Translations under genes and position numbers: made by a program
NCBI RefSeq assembly: GCF_000429005.1
Contig: NZ_AUBA01000011.1
Coordinates: 62,001 to 126,000 of the forward strand
Reading direction: 5' to 3'
DNA length: 64,000 nt
DNA from: Novosphingobium acidiphilum DSM 19966
GTDB lineage: Bacteria; Pseudomonadota; Alphaproteobacteria; Sphingomonadales; Sphingomonadaceae
The notes under the pieces: model-generated
Databases searched by the model: none
The model's input: the letters and a program-made list of their open reading frames with translations, nothing else
Told to the model about the DNA's origin: nothing
Shown here: positions 8,219-17,069 of the stretch, one piece after another
How the letters are laid out: every line of letters begins with the position of its first letter
Position numbering within the stretch: position 1 is the stretch's first letter

Positions 8219-10687
8219 TCAAGTCCGTTTTTGTCCAAGGAAGGCGTTCTTGGTCTTCAGGCTGGGCGCCTCGGTCCAGGGCGTGTCGGGCCAGCGGTGT
8301 CTGGGATAGCGGCCCTTCATGTCCTTGACCACATCGCGCCACGATCCACGCCAGAATCCGGGCAGATCGGCAGTGGTCTGGATCGGGCGCCCGCCGGGCG
8401 ACGTCAGCGACAGCAGCAGCGGACGCGGCGGTTGCCCGATCACCGGATGCCGGTCCAGCCCGAACAGCGCCTGCACCCGCAATTCGACGGTCGGTCCGGC
8501 ATCGTGATCGTAATCGATCGCATGCGATGCGCCAGTGGGGTCGCGGAATTGTGAAGGCGCCACCCTGTCCAGATCCTGTGTTTGCGCCCAGTCCAGCCGG
8601 GCCAGCAGCGCCTCGTGCAGTTTGCCCGCGTTGACCGCCAGATCGCGCCGCCCGGCCAGCAGCGGGCCCAGCCACACATCGGCGCTGTCGCGCAGGGCCT
8701 GTTGCGACAACACATCCAGGCTTGCGTGACGCGCGCGTTCGATCAGCGCCAGGCTGGGCTTGCCCAGCGGCAGCAGGCCAAGACCGGTTTCGCGCACCGC
8801 CGCGATCAGCCGCGCGACCATGGCCGCATTATCGGGCTCCGGATCGGGCACACGCGCCATGACGATCGCACCCAGCCGCCGTTCCAGCCGCGCCTCGACC
8901 CGCGCCTCTGCCGCGTTCCAGTCGATCGCGGTGCGCCCGGTCAGGCGATGGCCAAGGTGGCGGGCGATATCCGCTTCGTCGAGCGCCAGCGCGGCGGTGA
9001 TCCGCGCGCCGCGCGCTTCGCCCTGGGCATCGCCGATCACCAGCCAGCGCGCGGTGACAAATGGCGATGCCGGATCAAGCCTGAACCCGCGCCCGCCGGC
9101 CGCCAGCCAGTCTTCTCCATTGGCCGATCGCGCGCGGGCAATACGATCCGGGAACGCTTCGGCCAGCAGCACCGCCGGGGGCAGATCTTCCTGCCGGGCC
9201 GCCGGGATCAGCCGCAAGGCCGCGCGTGCCCAGCGCTGCGCCAGATCGCGTGCCGCCCCCGCCCGCGCCGAACGATCCGCATTCCACGCATCGAGCCGCC
9301 GTGCCAGATCCTCGCTGCGCCCGCCCAGCCCGCGTTCCTGCAACAACAGCGCCAGTCGCGCCGCCAGCGTGGCCGTGCGATCGCCCCGCGCCGCGGCATA
9401 GAGCAGCATGTGCGCCAGCGCCGGCTCCATCGGCAGGCGGGCCATCGCGGCGCCATGCGGCGTGATCCGCGCTTCGCCATCAAGCGCACCCAGTGCGGCA
9501 AGGCTGGCGCGCGCGGCGGACAGCGCCGCGACCGGTGGCGGATCGATCCACGCCAGCGCGCCGGCATCGCCGGCGCCCCATTGCGCCAACGTCAGCGCTA
9601 GCGGGCCCAGGTCCTGGGTCAGGATTTCGGGCGCGGCAAAGGCCGGCCTGCCCGCATGCGCCGCCTCTTCCCACAGGCGATAGGCCGTGCCCGGGCCCTG
9701 TCGCGCCGCGCGGCCTGCGCGCTGGGCCGCCGCCGCCTGGCTGGCGCGGGTGGTTATCAGCCGGGTGACGCCCGCCGCCTTGTCGAATTCGGCCTGCCGC
9801 GACAGCCCGGCATCGACGACCACCGACACGCCGTCGAGCGTCAGCGAGGTTTCGGCAATGCTGGTGGCCAGCACCACCCGGCGGCGGCCATTGGCATCGC
9901 GGCGGATCGCGGCGCGCTGTGCGGCGGGATCCACTTGTCCGTGCAGTGGCAGGACCAACGCTTGCGGCAGGCGCATGGCCAGAAGATCAGCGGTACGGTC
10001 GATCTGGCGCACACCGGGCAGGAAAGCCAGGATATCGCCGGCGGTTTCACCCCAGGCGCGCACGATTGCGGTGCTGGTCTGCGCCTCTACCGGCTGATCC
10101 GCCGACCAGCCGAGCCAGCGGATCGTCAGCGGATGCGCGCGGCCCTCGCTTTCGATCACCGGCACCGATGCCTCGCCGCGTTCGAGCAGTGCAGCAAAGC
10201 GCGCGCCATCGAGCGTGGCCGACATCACCAGCAATCGCAGATCGGGCCGCAACACGGTCTGCGCCTCGATCGCCAGCGCCAGCCCGAGGTCGGCGTCAAG
10301 ATGACGTTCGTGCGCCTCGTCGAACAGCACCGCCGACACGCCCGCCAGTTCGGGATCGCCCAGAATGGTCGCGACAAAGATCGCCTCGGTCATCACCACG
10401 ACGCGGGTTGCAGCACTGCGCTTGCTGTCCAGCCGCGTGACATAGCCCACGGTCTGCCCCGCCACCTGATCCAGCAATTCGGCCATGCGTTCGGCCGCAG
10501 CCCGCGCCGCGACGCGGCGCGGGCTGAGCACGATCACTGTCCCTGTGCACCAGTCTTGCGCGATCAGGGCGGGCGCCACCGCGGTGGTCTTGCCCGCGCC
10601 CGGTGGCGCGATCAGCACTGCCGAAACCCCCTGCGCCAGCGCGGCAAGCAGATCGGGAAGGACAGAATGGATGGGCAGATCGGACAC
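8219..10687 (-). CDS. hrpB: ATP-dependent helicase HrpB (DEAH-box family)
   Basis: Superfamily 2 DEAH-type helicase of 822 residues. The sequence shows Walker A APPGAGKTTAV near residue 40, the DEAH box in FDEAHERHLDADLG, motif III SATLDG, and motif VI QRAGRAARQGPGTAYRLW. The C-terminal HrpB domain includes PGGRPIQTTADLPGFWRGSW. Homologues begin SDLPIHSVLP, so I place the start at a GTG (10687) rather than 12 codons upstream at 10723. The exact cellular role of HrpB is poorly defined. It is monocistronic or leads into the NDUFS4-like gene. Confidence 0.93.
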   Translation of the reverse strand: MSDLPIHSVLPDLLAALAQGVSAVLIAPPGAGKTTAVAPALIAQDWCTGTVIVLSPRRVAARAAAERMAELLDQVAGQTVGYVTRLDSKRSAATRVVVMTEAIFVATILGDPELAGVSAVLFDEAHERHLDADLGLALAIEAQTVLRPDLRLLVMSATLDGARFAALLERGEASVPVIESEGRAHPLTIRWLGWSADQPVEAQTSTAIVRAWGETAGDILAFLPGVRQIDRTADLLAMRLPQALVLPLHGQVDPAAQRAAIRRDANGRRRVVLATSIAETSLTLDGVSVVVDAGLSRQAEFDKAAGVTRLITTRASQAAAAQRAGRAARQGPGTAYRLWEEAAHAGRPAFAAPEILTQDLGPLALTLAQWGAGDAGALAWIDPPPVAALSAARASLAALGALDGEARITPHGAAMARLPMEPALAHMLLYAAARGDRTATLAARLALLLQERGLGGRSEDLARRLDAWNADRSARAGAARDLAQRWARAALRLIPAARQEDLPPAVLLAEAFPDRIARARSANGEDWLAAGGRGFRLDPASPFVTARWLVIGDAQGEARGARITAALALDEADIARHLGHRLTGRTAIDWNAAEARVEARLERRLGAIVMARVPDPEPDNAAMVARLIAAVRETGLGLLPLGKPSLALIERARHASLDVLSQQALRDSADVWLGPLLAGRRDLAVNAGKLHEALLARLDWAQTQDLDRVAPSQFRDPTGASHAIDYDHDAGPTVELRVQALFGLDRHPVIGQPPRPLLLSLTSPGGRPIQTTADLPGFWRGSWRDVVKDMKGRYPRHRWPDTPWTEAPSLKTKNAFLGQKRT

Positions 10688-10967
10688 CGGCCATGCCCTA
10701 AGCGGCGTGGACACAATCCGCAACGCCGCAGGCGGCGTGGGCCTCGATCAAGGCTGCGCCTGTGCGTACAAGCCGATCCCGGGTATTGCGCCGAAACAGA
10801 CCAGTTCGCCGCCAGGACACGTACATTACGCTGTTTACTCGGCCAGACGGCATGATAATCTCGACGCTTGGAACGATGTGAACAGCCCCGGTCCTGTGCG
10901 AACAGCCGGCGGCGGCAGAAACGATCAACAGTCGGCCTCAACCGACAGCAGAAAAAAGGGTTGCCGC

Positions 10968-11174
10968 ATGTTTCTGGATTTGCGCGATCAGTGGCCGCCG
11001 GTTCCTCCGCCCTCGCCCCTGCCCGAAACCGGCAAGCCAAAGTTGAACCGGCGCGGCGAACGGATCATCGGCCTGATCGTTGCGATCAATCTGGGCCTGC
11101 TGCTGCTGGCCCCGATTGCGGGAACCAGCATCATTCAGGCCATCTTCGCGCTGCTTTCCACCATGCACCGCTGA
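10968..11174 (+). CDS. Small single-span membrane protein, function unknown
   Basis: Encodes 68 residues: a Pro-rich start (WPPVPPPSPLPETGKPK), a short basic stretch (NRRGER), then one hydrophobic helix, IIGLIVAINLGLLLLAPIAG. A good AAAAGGG ribosome binding site lies 7 bases before the ATG, and a longer upstream reading frame is therefore ignored. It converges on the polysaccharide deacetylase gene with only 13 bp between stops. I do not recognise a family. Confidence 0.65.
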   Translation: MFLDLRDQWPPVPPPSPLPETGKPKLNRRGERIIGLIVAINLGLLLLAPIAGTSIIQAIFALLSTMHR

Positions 11175-11187
11175 ACCTGACCAGGTC

Positions 11188-12201
11188 TTATTGGCTGTCG
11201 AGCCGGTTGTATTCCTTTTCGATCCCCTTGGGCACATCTTCAAAGTCGTCCCACGGCAATTCCTTGTTCAGCGTCAGCGACCAGCGTTCAAGCCATTCCA
11301 CGCCGTCCTTGCCCGCGTAATTGTCGGGCGTCTGATAGGCCGGATCCAGCATCGCCTGTTCAAGCGGGATGACATGCATGTTCTGGCGCGCCAGGATCGC
11401 GGCCAGCCCTTCGAAGCAATCCGCATTCAGCCGGGTATCGTGCAGCAGCATGACATAGGCAATGTCGCGCCCGAACAAGGCCATCGAGGCCCGGCGGTAC
11501 CAGCCGATGGTGCGTTCGGTATAGGCCAGATAGATGTCGCGGATGCGCGTCGCCTCGGCCTTGTTGCCTTTCATCACGGCATTGTCGTAGGGTTCGGCAA
11601 ATTCCCAGTCATCGGCATCGATCGTGACCGGCGCGATGCGATAGCCATGTGCGGCCAGCCATTGGTCGATCTCGGCCTTCACCGGCTCGGGACTGCCGGT
11701 TTCCAGATAAGGGTGGCGGAACCATTGCAGTTTGCGATGCGCGTGATCCATCATCGGACGGATCACCTTTTCGCCCCGGGCAATATCGGCGATATAGGAT
11801 CTGGCGCCAATCTGGTTGGGCGACGAATGCGAAAACGTGTGGTTGCCCAGATCGAACCCGGCCTTGAGCCAGCGGCGCAGCACCGCGATCTGGCGGGCCC
11901 GGATAATGTCGTCAAGCTTGCCCTCGTTGACAAAGCCGATCGCCGAAAAATGGTGCCGCTTAAGCCCCGCGATCAGCGCCTTGTTGGTGGCATCGACATA
12001 ATCCTGCTGCGGCTTCAGCACGATCCCGGGCAGATCGTCGAATGTCAGCGCGATATTGGCAGGCGATGGCTTGGCCACGGGGGTGGCTGTGGCCGCTGCC
12101 ACCGGGTTGCAGGCAAATCCCAGTGCGGCAATTGCCAGTACAGCATGGACAGTCGAACCAAGCAGGCGATGAAACACGGCGTTTGACGGGCAAGACAACA
12201 C
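11188..12201 (-). CDS. Secreted polysaccharide deacetylase (NodB/CE4 fold)
   Basis: Predicted periplasmic carbohydrate deacetylase. A signal peptide (VLAIAALGFACNPVAAATA) is followed by the CE4 motifs TFDDLPG (motif 1: catalytic base Asp and metal Asp) and NHTFSH (motif 2: the two metal-binding His). Later come FRHPYLETG (motif 3) and MLLHDTRLNADCFEGL (motif 5). The substrate cannot be told from sequence; peptidoglycan or an exopolysaccharide are both possible. The start is placed at GTG 12201 because an AGGA lies 6 bases upstream. The frame also allows a TTG at 12207. Product 337 residues. Confidence 0.88.
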   Translation of the reverse strand: MLSCPSNAVFHRLLGSTVHAVLAIAALGFACNPVAAATATPVAKPSPANIALTFDDLPGIVLKPQQDYVDATNKALIAGLKRHHFSAIGFVNEGKLDDIIRARQIAVLRRWLKAGFDLGNHTFSHSSPNQIGARSYIADIARGEKVIRPMMDHAHRKLQWFRHPYLETGSPEPVKAEIDQWLAAHGYRIAPVTIDADDWEFAEPYDNAVMKGNKAEATRIRDIYLAYTERTIGWYRRASMALFGRDIAYVMLLHDTRLNADCFEGLAAILARQNMHVIPLEQAMLDPAYQTPDNYAGKDGVEWLERWSLTLNKELPWDDFEDVPKGIEKEYNRLDSQ

Positions 12202-12347
12202 GGACAATCCTGTTGAACATGAGGTGACGACGAGATGAACCGTGCTATAGCCACGCTACGTTGCGCAATGCATGAAAAATCTGGTCCATTGCGACAAAAG
12301 GTCGGGGAAAACGTGACCGCAACGGCGTTGCGCACAGGGTATCGACG

Positions 12348-12503
12348 ATGAAGACGGCAATCACCATCATTGCCGATCTGGTACGTTCGCTCGTGCTTGG
12401 CGGGCTGGCCGTGGCGGGCGCCGTGCTGGCGCTGGTGCTCGTTTCGGCGGCGACCGGATATGCGCTTTGGCGCCTGTGGCATCGCGCCCGGCGGCGCGCC
12501 TGA
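12348..12503 (+). CDS. Putative 51-residue membrane peptide
   Basis: A short open frame with one long hydrophobic stretch (LVLGGLAVAGAVLALVLVSA) and a strongly basic C-terminus (WRLWHRARRRA), which predicts a single membrane span with the tail in the cytoplasm. It lies in the gap between the deacetylase and the aldo/keto reductase, and codon choice (CTG, GCG, GGC) suits this genome. There is no clear ribosome binding site and no known family, so it may be a chance frame. Confidence 0.35.
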   Translation: MKTAITIIADLVRSLVLGGLAVAGAVLALVLVSAATGYALWRLWHRARRRA

Positions 12504-12593
12504 GGCTGCCCCTTGACCCGCCCCGAAAGATTGGGGCAATCAGGTTGCAAGTCGCAACCGTCCTTGCGCACATCGATCAATCCGGAGATCCCG

Positions 12594-13610
12594 ATGAAAC
12601 ATCGCCGTCTTGGCACGTCTGCCATTGTCGTGTCCGATATCTGCATGGGCACGATGACCTTTGGCAGCCAGACCGACGAAGCCACATCCTTGCGCATTCT
12701 CGACCGCAGTTACGACGCGGGGATCAATTTTTTCGACACCGCAGAAGGCTATCCGGTGCCACCCGATGCCAAATGGGTTGGCCGCACCGAAGAAATCGTC
12801 GGCAAATGGCTGAAGACCAAGCCGCGCGATGCCATCATCCTGGCCACCAAAGTATCGGGCCCCAGCCACGTCTGGTTCAAAAGCCCCAAGCGCAGCGGCA
12901 TGACCGCGCTCGACCGGCGCAATATCATGGTGTCGGTCGAAGACAGCCTGACCAAGCTCGGCACCGACTATATCGACTTGTACCAGACCCACTGGCCCGA
13001 TCACGACACCGCCTATGACGAGACGATGGAGGTGCTCGACGAACTGGTGCGCGCGGGCAAAGTGCGCGTGCTGGGCTGTTCGAACGAGACGTCGTGGGGC
13101 CTGATGAAATCGATCGCGGCGTCGGACAAGCTGGGCGCGGCGCGGTATCACACGATCCAGAACAATTTCAGCCTGAACAACCGCCGGTTCGAGGACGAAC
13201 TGGCGCAAGTCTGTCGCAAGGAAGGGGTCAGCCTGATCCCCTATTCCCCGATCGGTGGCGGCGTCTTGGCGACCAAATACAGCAACGGCGCCCGGCCCGA
13301 AGGCGCACGCTTTTCCAACTATCTGGCGATGGGCGGACGGCAGGAAGCGATGGCGCGCCGTTTCGTCAACGACAAATCGATCAGCTCTGCCGAACGCTTT
13401 GCCGCGATTGCCGCCGACCATGACCTTGATCCGGTGACTTTTGCGGTCGCCTGGTCGAAACAGCACGATTTCGTGGCTTCGACCATTGTCGGCGTGTCGC
13501 GCGAAGACCAGCTCGACCCGATCTTTGCTGCCGCCGATCTGGTTCTGCCCGATACCGCGATGAAGGCGGTCAACGCGGTCAGCCGCGCGATCATGTACCC
13601 GATGGGATAA
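12594..13610 (+). CDS. Aldo/keto reductase
   Basis: NADP(H)-dependent oxidoreductase with the (beta/alpha)8 fold, 338 residues. Family motifs are visible: GTMTFGSQ, the catalytic FDTAEGYP (Asp, Tyr), the Lys in LATKVSG, QTHWPDHD in place of the usual LYQxHxPD, the cofactor segment NNFSLNNRR and the late STIVGVSREDQL. It resembles the Tas/YajO-like group rather than sugar-specific members. The physiological substrate is unknown. The ATG at 12594 has CGGAGA upstream and fits homologues. It is a single gene ending at a hairpin. Confidence 0.92.
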   Translation: MKHRRLGTSAIVVSDICMGTMTFGSQTDEATSLRILDRSYDAGINFFDTAEGYPVPPDAKWVGRTEEIVGKWLKTKPRDAIILATKVSGPSHVWFKSPKRSGMTALDRRNIMVSVEDSLTKLGTDYIDLYQTHWPDHDTAYDETMEVLDELVRAGKVRVLGCSNETSWGLMKSIAASDKLGAARYHTIQNNFSLNNRRFEDELAQVCRKEGVSLIPYSPIGGGVLATKYSNGARPEGARFSNYLAMGGRQEAMARRFVNDKSISSAERFAAIAADHDLDPVTFAVAWSKQHDFVASTIVGVSREDQLDPIFAAADLVLPDTAMKAVNAVSRAIMYPMG

Positions 13611-13617
13611 GCGCCAT

Positions 13618-13637
13618 CCTCCCCGGAAACGGGGAGG
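13618..13637. terminator. Hairpin between two convergent genes
   Basis: An 8-bp perfect stem, CCTCCCCG and its complement, is closed by a GAAA loop between the aldo/keto reductase and prenyl synthase stop codons. It has no T-run on either side, so it may be a factor-assisted or weak terminator. Confidence 0.5.
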
Positions 13638-13647
13638 CTAAAGCCGT

Positions 13648-14661
13648 CTAGAAGCGGCGCGCCACCGCGAATTCCGCGGCCTCGGTCATCGCGGCCTTGG
13701 CCGCTCCGGCGGGAAAGGCGGCGATGGCGTCGATGGCGCGCTGTGCGTAATGGCGCGCGCGTTCGCGCGTGGCGTGGACCGCGTCGTGTTTGCGGATCAG
13801 CGCGATCGCCTCGGCAAGGTCGGCATCGCTGTTGCGATCGCCGGCAATGGCATCACGCCAGAACGCGCGTTCGTCCTCGGTGCCGCGCGCATAGGCCAGG
13901 ATCACCGGCAGGGTCATTTTGCCCTCGCGGAAATCGTCGCCCTGGTCCTTGCCCATTTCGGCCGCATTCGAATCATAATCGATCGCATCGTCGGCCAGCT
14001 GGAACGCAATGCCCAGATTGCGGCCATAGGCGTCAAGCGCGGCCTCTTCGGCTTCGGGCCGTTCGGCAACCACCGCGGCGATGCGGCACGCGGCGGCAAA
14101 CAGCGCGGCGGTCTTGCCGTTGATGATCGCCAGGTACCGTTCTTCGGTGGTTTCGATCTGGCGCTGGGCCACCAGTTGATCCACCTCGCCCTCGGTGATC
14201 ACCGCAGCGGCATTCGACAGGATGCGCAGCACCTTGATCGAGCCATCTTCGACCATCAGTTCAAAGCTGCGGCTGAACAGGAAATCGCCCACCAGCACGG
14301 TGGCGGGATTGCCATAAATGATATTGGCGGCCTGCTTGCCCCGGCGCATGTCGGACCCGTCAACCACATCGTCGTGCAGCAGCGTGGCGGTGTGGATGAA
14401 TTCGACCGCCGCGGCCAGTTGGTAATGGCGGCTGCCGCCATATCCGACCAGCGCTGCTCCGGCGAGCGTCAACATCGGACGCATGCGTTTGCCGCCGCCG
14501 GCGATCAGATGACCGGCCAGCGCGGGTATCAACGGGATGCGCGATTGCATCCGGTCGAGAATGACCGCGTTGACGCTGTTCATGCCATCGGCGACAAGCG
14601 CCATCAGCGGCTGAAGCGAAGGTTCGGCCCGGCGGGGCAGCGGATGGATCGAGGCAGACAT
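13648..14661 (-). CDS. Long-chain all-trans polyprenyl diphosphate synthase (octa/decaprenyl type)
   Basis: Condenses isopentenyl diphosphate units to make the side chain of ubiquinone. The two Asp-rich motifs are clear: LLHDDVVDGSDMRRG (first Asp-rich motif) and FQLADDAIDYDSN (second), along with GGGKRMRPML for diphosphate binding. The length of 337 residues is typical of the IspB/DdsA group. Small residues before the first motif agree with a long product, but chain length (C40 or C50) is not provable here. The ATG at 14661 is preferred over 14691. The gene is divergent from the chorismate mutase. Confidence 0.93.
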   Translation of the reverse strand: MSASIHPLPRRAEPSLQPLMALVADGMNSVNAVILDRMQSRIPLIPALAGHLIAGGGKRMRPMLTLAGAALVGYGGSRHYQLAAAVEFIHTATLLHDDVVDGSDMRRGKQAANIIYGNPATVLVGDFLFSRSFELMVEDGSIKVLRILSNAAAVITEGEVDQLVAQRQIETTEERYLAIINGKTAALFAAACRIAAVVAERPEAEEAALDAYGRNLGIAFQLADDAIDYDSNAAEMGKDQGDDFREGKMTLPVILAYARGTEDERAFWRDAIAGDRNSDADLAEAIALIRKHDAVHATRERARHYAQRAIDAIAAFPAGAAKAAMTEAAEFAVARRF

Positions 14662-14758
14662 CGCCCGACCGATTGGCCTGCGGGCGGGCACTTGGCAAGT
14701 TTAAGTTTACGCAGCTATGGGGCCTCTACGTGCAATACCCGTACCGATGGAGATGTGA

Positions 14759-15043
14759 ATGCGCCAGGACCGTGTACTCGACGGCTATCGCCAGAGCATC
14801 GACAACATCGATGCAGCGATGATTCACATCCTGGCCGAACGGTTCCGGATCACCCAGGCGGTGGGCGCTTACAAGGCTGAACACGATCTTCCACCCAGCG
14901 ACCCCGACCGCGAACAGCGCCAGATCGAACGCCTGCGCAAGCTGGCGGCCGACGCCCGCCTGGACCCCGAATTTTCCGAAAAATTCCTGCGCTTCATCAT
15001 TCAGGAGGTGATCCGCCACCACGAGCGGGCGCAGGGAAAGTAG
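14759..15043 (+). CDS. Chorismate mutase, AroQ class
   Basis: All-helical 94-residue enzyme that rearranges chorismate to prephenate for phenylalanine and tyrosine synthesis. The sequence has the AroQ pattern: YRQSIDNIDAAMIHILAERF (N-terminal Arg, Asp), VGAYKAEHDLPPSDPDREQ (active-site Lys) and IIQEVIRHHERAQ (Gln near the C-terminus). It is a free-standing monofunctional domain, not fused to prephenate dehydratase. GGAGATGTGA precedes the ATG. It stops 5 bp before the convergent VapC stop codon. Confidence 0.92.
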   Translation: MRQDRVLDGYRQSIDNIDAAMIHILAERFRITQAVGAYKAEHDLPPSDPDREQRQIERLRKLAADARLDPEFSEKFLRFIIQEVIRHHERAQGK

Positions 15044-15048
15044 GCGCG

Positions 15049-15408
15049 TCAGGCGGCAATGCCAAACTCGGCGGCGACCGCCTGCAACCGCTTGTCGCGA
15101 GTCCACAAGGCGGCGTCGGCAGTAAGGCGTACCGATGCCAGGAGATGGGCGTCGATATAGCCGATCCCCCGGCCATGCAGGGCGTATCGGTCAATGAATG
15201 CAAGCACTTCGCTATCTTTGGCAACAATCGCCTGAGGCAATCCCTGCAACGCGTCCAGAATGGCTCTGCGCTGTCCCAAAATGCCGAGCGAAAGTTCGCC
15301 CACAACAAACGGATGCGCCAGCACTTGTGCCCGGTCCAGTAGCGCCGCAAGCGCCCGATCGGTCGCGCGCAAGTGATCGATCCACACCGAACTGTCGACC
15401 AGAATCAA
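15049..15408 (-). CDS. vapC: VapC-type PIN-domain ribonuclease toxin
   Basis: A 119-residue PIN domain, the toxin of a type II toxin-antitoxin pair; such proteins cut specific RNAs with Mg2+. The acidic residues expected in the active site are visible: Asp in MILVDSSVW, Glu in VVGELSLG, Asp in GIGYIDAHLLAS, and Asp in LWTRDKRL. Its start overlaps the antitoxin stop by 4 bases, so synthesis is coupled to the antitoxin. The RNA target cannot be inferred. Confidence 0.92.
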   Translation of the reverse strand: MILVDSSVWIDHLRATDRALAALLDRAQVLAHPFVVGELSLGILGQRRAILDALQGLPQAIVAKDSEVLAFIDRYALHGRGIGYIDAHLLASVRLTADAALWTRDKRLQAVAAEFGIAA

Positions 15409-15608
15409 GCTGCTTTCGCTCCGGGCCGGCGACGCGGCGGCAGCACCAACTCCGGCTCGCTGCCGCCAAGCCGGGCCAGACGCCGCGCGCTTTCGCGCTC
15501 GATCAAGGCGGTCAGCGCTTCGCGGACAAGCGACGACTTTTCCTTCAGGCCAGTGAAGGCCTGGGCTTTGGCGACCAGGTCGTCATCGAGGGCAAGTGTG
15601 GTGCGCAT
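15405..15608 (-). CDS. vapB: VapB-type antitoxin
   Basis: A 67-residue protein that begins MRTTLALDDDLVAKAQ, the ribbon-helix-helix start typical of the VapB type paired with this VapC class. A helix with LVREALTALIERESARRLARLGG follows. The Pro/Arg-rich C-terminal tail (ELVLPPRRRP) would be the segment that wraps the toxin. It is the first gene of the pair and probably represses its own promoter upstream of 15608. Confidence 0.9.
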   Translation of the reverse strand: MRTTLALDDDLVAKAQAFTGLKEKSSLVREALTALIERESARRLARLGGSEPELVLPPRRRPGAKAA

Positions 15609-15672
15609 GGCATGTCCTTTGCTAGGGCATCAAAAATAGCATCAAATGATGTTGAAAACAATGCATCGATGA

Positions 15673-16185
15673 TCACTTGGCCGGCGTGGCAGGCCATGGC
15701 TCCAGCGCTTTGGGTTCTGCGGGCATATAGACGATACCGTATTGTTCGACGGACAATCTGATGGCCGATTTGTCCGTGTCGAACGCCAGATCGAGGATCA
15801 AGTCCTCGCCAGCGCTGCCCGGCAATCGTATCGTGCCCGACATGGCATGCCAGTCCAAGATCGCACCCTTGGGGAAGCGGTAGCCGTGGCATCGCATGAC
15901 GCCCTGCGCCAGGCCCATCGGGAATTCCCAACTGGTATGGTGGATCAACCATTCGCAGGTCTGTTTCTCGACTGCCTCGGTTGAATGCAGGCAACCGACG
16001 GAGAAGAACTCCGCGGGGTCGGTACCCCAGTAAAATGTGATCGACCGGCGCTTTGGCGCAACAGCAGTTTGCGCGTGGGGTGCAACTTCAAACTGATGGA
16101 GGGCATCGCACAGCGTCTGTTCGGCCAACGCCGGTTCCGCCCCACATGTCAACGCCGCTGCCAACAACGTCCATGCACGCTTCAT
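15673..16185 (-). CDS. Hypothetical secreted protein
   Basis: A 170-residue protein with a clear signal peptide (MKRAWTLLAAALTCGAEPALA) and several cysteines in the mature part (TLCDAL, VGCLHS, KQTCEWL, VMRCHGY), which could form disulfides in the periplasm. I recognise no family. The ATG at 16185 has a GGAG upstream, so the longer frame starting at 16242 is rejected. It lies just downstream of the Lrp-type regulator on the same strand and may share its transcript. Confidence 0.75.
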   Translation of the reverse strand: MKRAWTLLAAALTCGAEPALAEQTLCDALHQFEVAPHAQTAVAPKRRSITFYWGTDPAEFFSVGCLHSTEAVEKQTCEWLIHHTSWEFPMGLAQGVMRCHGYRFPKGAILDWHAMSGTIRLPGSAGEDLILDLAFDTDKSAIRLSVEQYGIVYMPAEPKALEPWPATPAK

Positions 16186-16216
16186 ACCGGCGCTCCATGT
16201 CAAACCAAACGCGGCG

Positions 16217-16690
16217 TTACTCGACATCCTCCAGTGGCACACCCGGCTGCTGCTTGGCGGTGCGGATCGTCAGCGAGGTCTTGACGCTGGCCACGTTGGG
16301 CGCAGGGGTCAGTTTGCTGGTCAGGAATTCCTGAAAGCTTTGCAGATCGCGGCTGACGATTTTCAGGATAAAATCGATCTCGCCGTTCAGCATGTGGCAT
16401 TCGCGTACTTCGGGCAGGCCGCGCATATGCTCTTCGAACTGGCGCAGCGATTCCTCGGCCTGGCTTTTCAGACTGACCAGCGCGAACACGGTGATGGCAA
16501 AGCCCAGCTTCGAACTGTCGAGATCGGCGTGATAGCCGCGGATGACGCCTGCTTCTTCAAGCGCGCGCACGCGGCGCAGGCAGGGCGGCGCGGTCAGGCC
16601 AACCCGCTGGGCCAGTTCGACATTGGTAACCCGGCCTTCGGCTTGCAGTTCGGCAAGCAGCCGGCGGTCAATTGCATCCAGTGTCGCCAT
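16217..16690 (-). CDS. Lrp/AsnC-family transcriptional regulator
   Basis: A 157-residue feast/famine regulator. The N-terminal winged helix-turn-helix reads LDAIDRRLLAELQAEGRVTNVELAQRVGLTAPPCLRRVRALEEAGVI. The C-terminal RAM/AsnC ligand domain carries the family signature VRECHMLNGEIDFILKIV. Such proteins form octamers and respond to amino acids. The target is not shown by context, although autoregulation in the 379-bp gap upstream is likely. Confidence 0.94.
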   Translation of the reverse strand: MATLDAIDRRLLAELQAEGRVTNVELAQRVGLTAPPCLRRVRALEEAGVIRGYHADLDSSKLGFAITVFALVSLKSQAEESLRQFEEHMRGLPEVRECHMLNGEIDFILKIVSRDLQSFQEFLTSKLTPAPNVASVKTSLTIRTAKQQPGVPLEDVE

Positions 16691-17069
16691 GGTCCTCGTT
16701 GCCGTCAGGTCGGATTCTTGTCAGGTCGATGTGCGCGTCGAAATGCGTGAGGGGCGAGAGCGTTGATCCCCGGCGGTTCCCCCGCCATCGGATGCAAGCA
16801 AGATTCGCCTCTCAAGACCCTGCCGCTCTATAATATTCTTGTCTCTTACCGCAATCGTCCCACATTGCAACGCAATCAACACAGCGCTTTCCACGCTTGC
16901 ACATTTTGTTAGGGTCCTGTGTCCACTGGCACTCGGCGCCTTGGCCGGCAGGCCCACAGGGGGCACGAACCTTCGGCAAGGTACAGACGTTAACACCGCG
17001 TTCGCAAGGGTGCTGCACGAACGTACGAATCGGATGACACGGCCCGCGGGCCGACTATGCGGAGCAGCA
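16691..17069. other. Divergent regulatory gap with no recognised gene
   Basis: This 379-bp stretch separates the Lrp-type gene (minus) from the histidine kinase (plus) and must hold both promoters. An AT-rich patch near 16829-16840 (CTATAATATTC) could be a promoter core on the plus strand. A small GGCGG/CCGCC hairpin lies near 16770-16786. I saw no tRNA or known RNA family. The open frame upstream of the kinase start is judged non-coding. Confidence 0.4.

Noticed and set aside
12045..12697. Two minus-strand frames over the start of the aldo/keto reductase
   Set aside because: No motif or ribosome binding site. They overlap genes with strong support on both sides.
16760..16860. Riboswitch or 6S-like RNA in the Lrp/kinase gap
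   Set aside because: Only a short GC hairpin and an AT-rich patch are present; no conserved core of a known RNA class could be matched.
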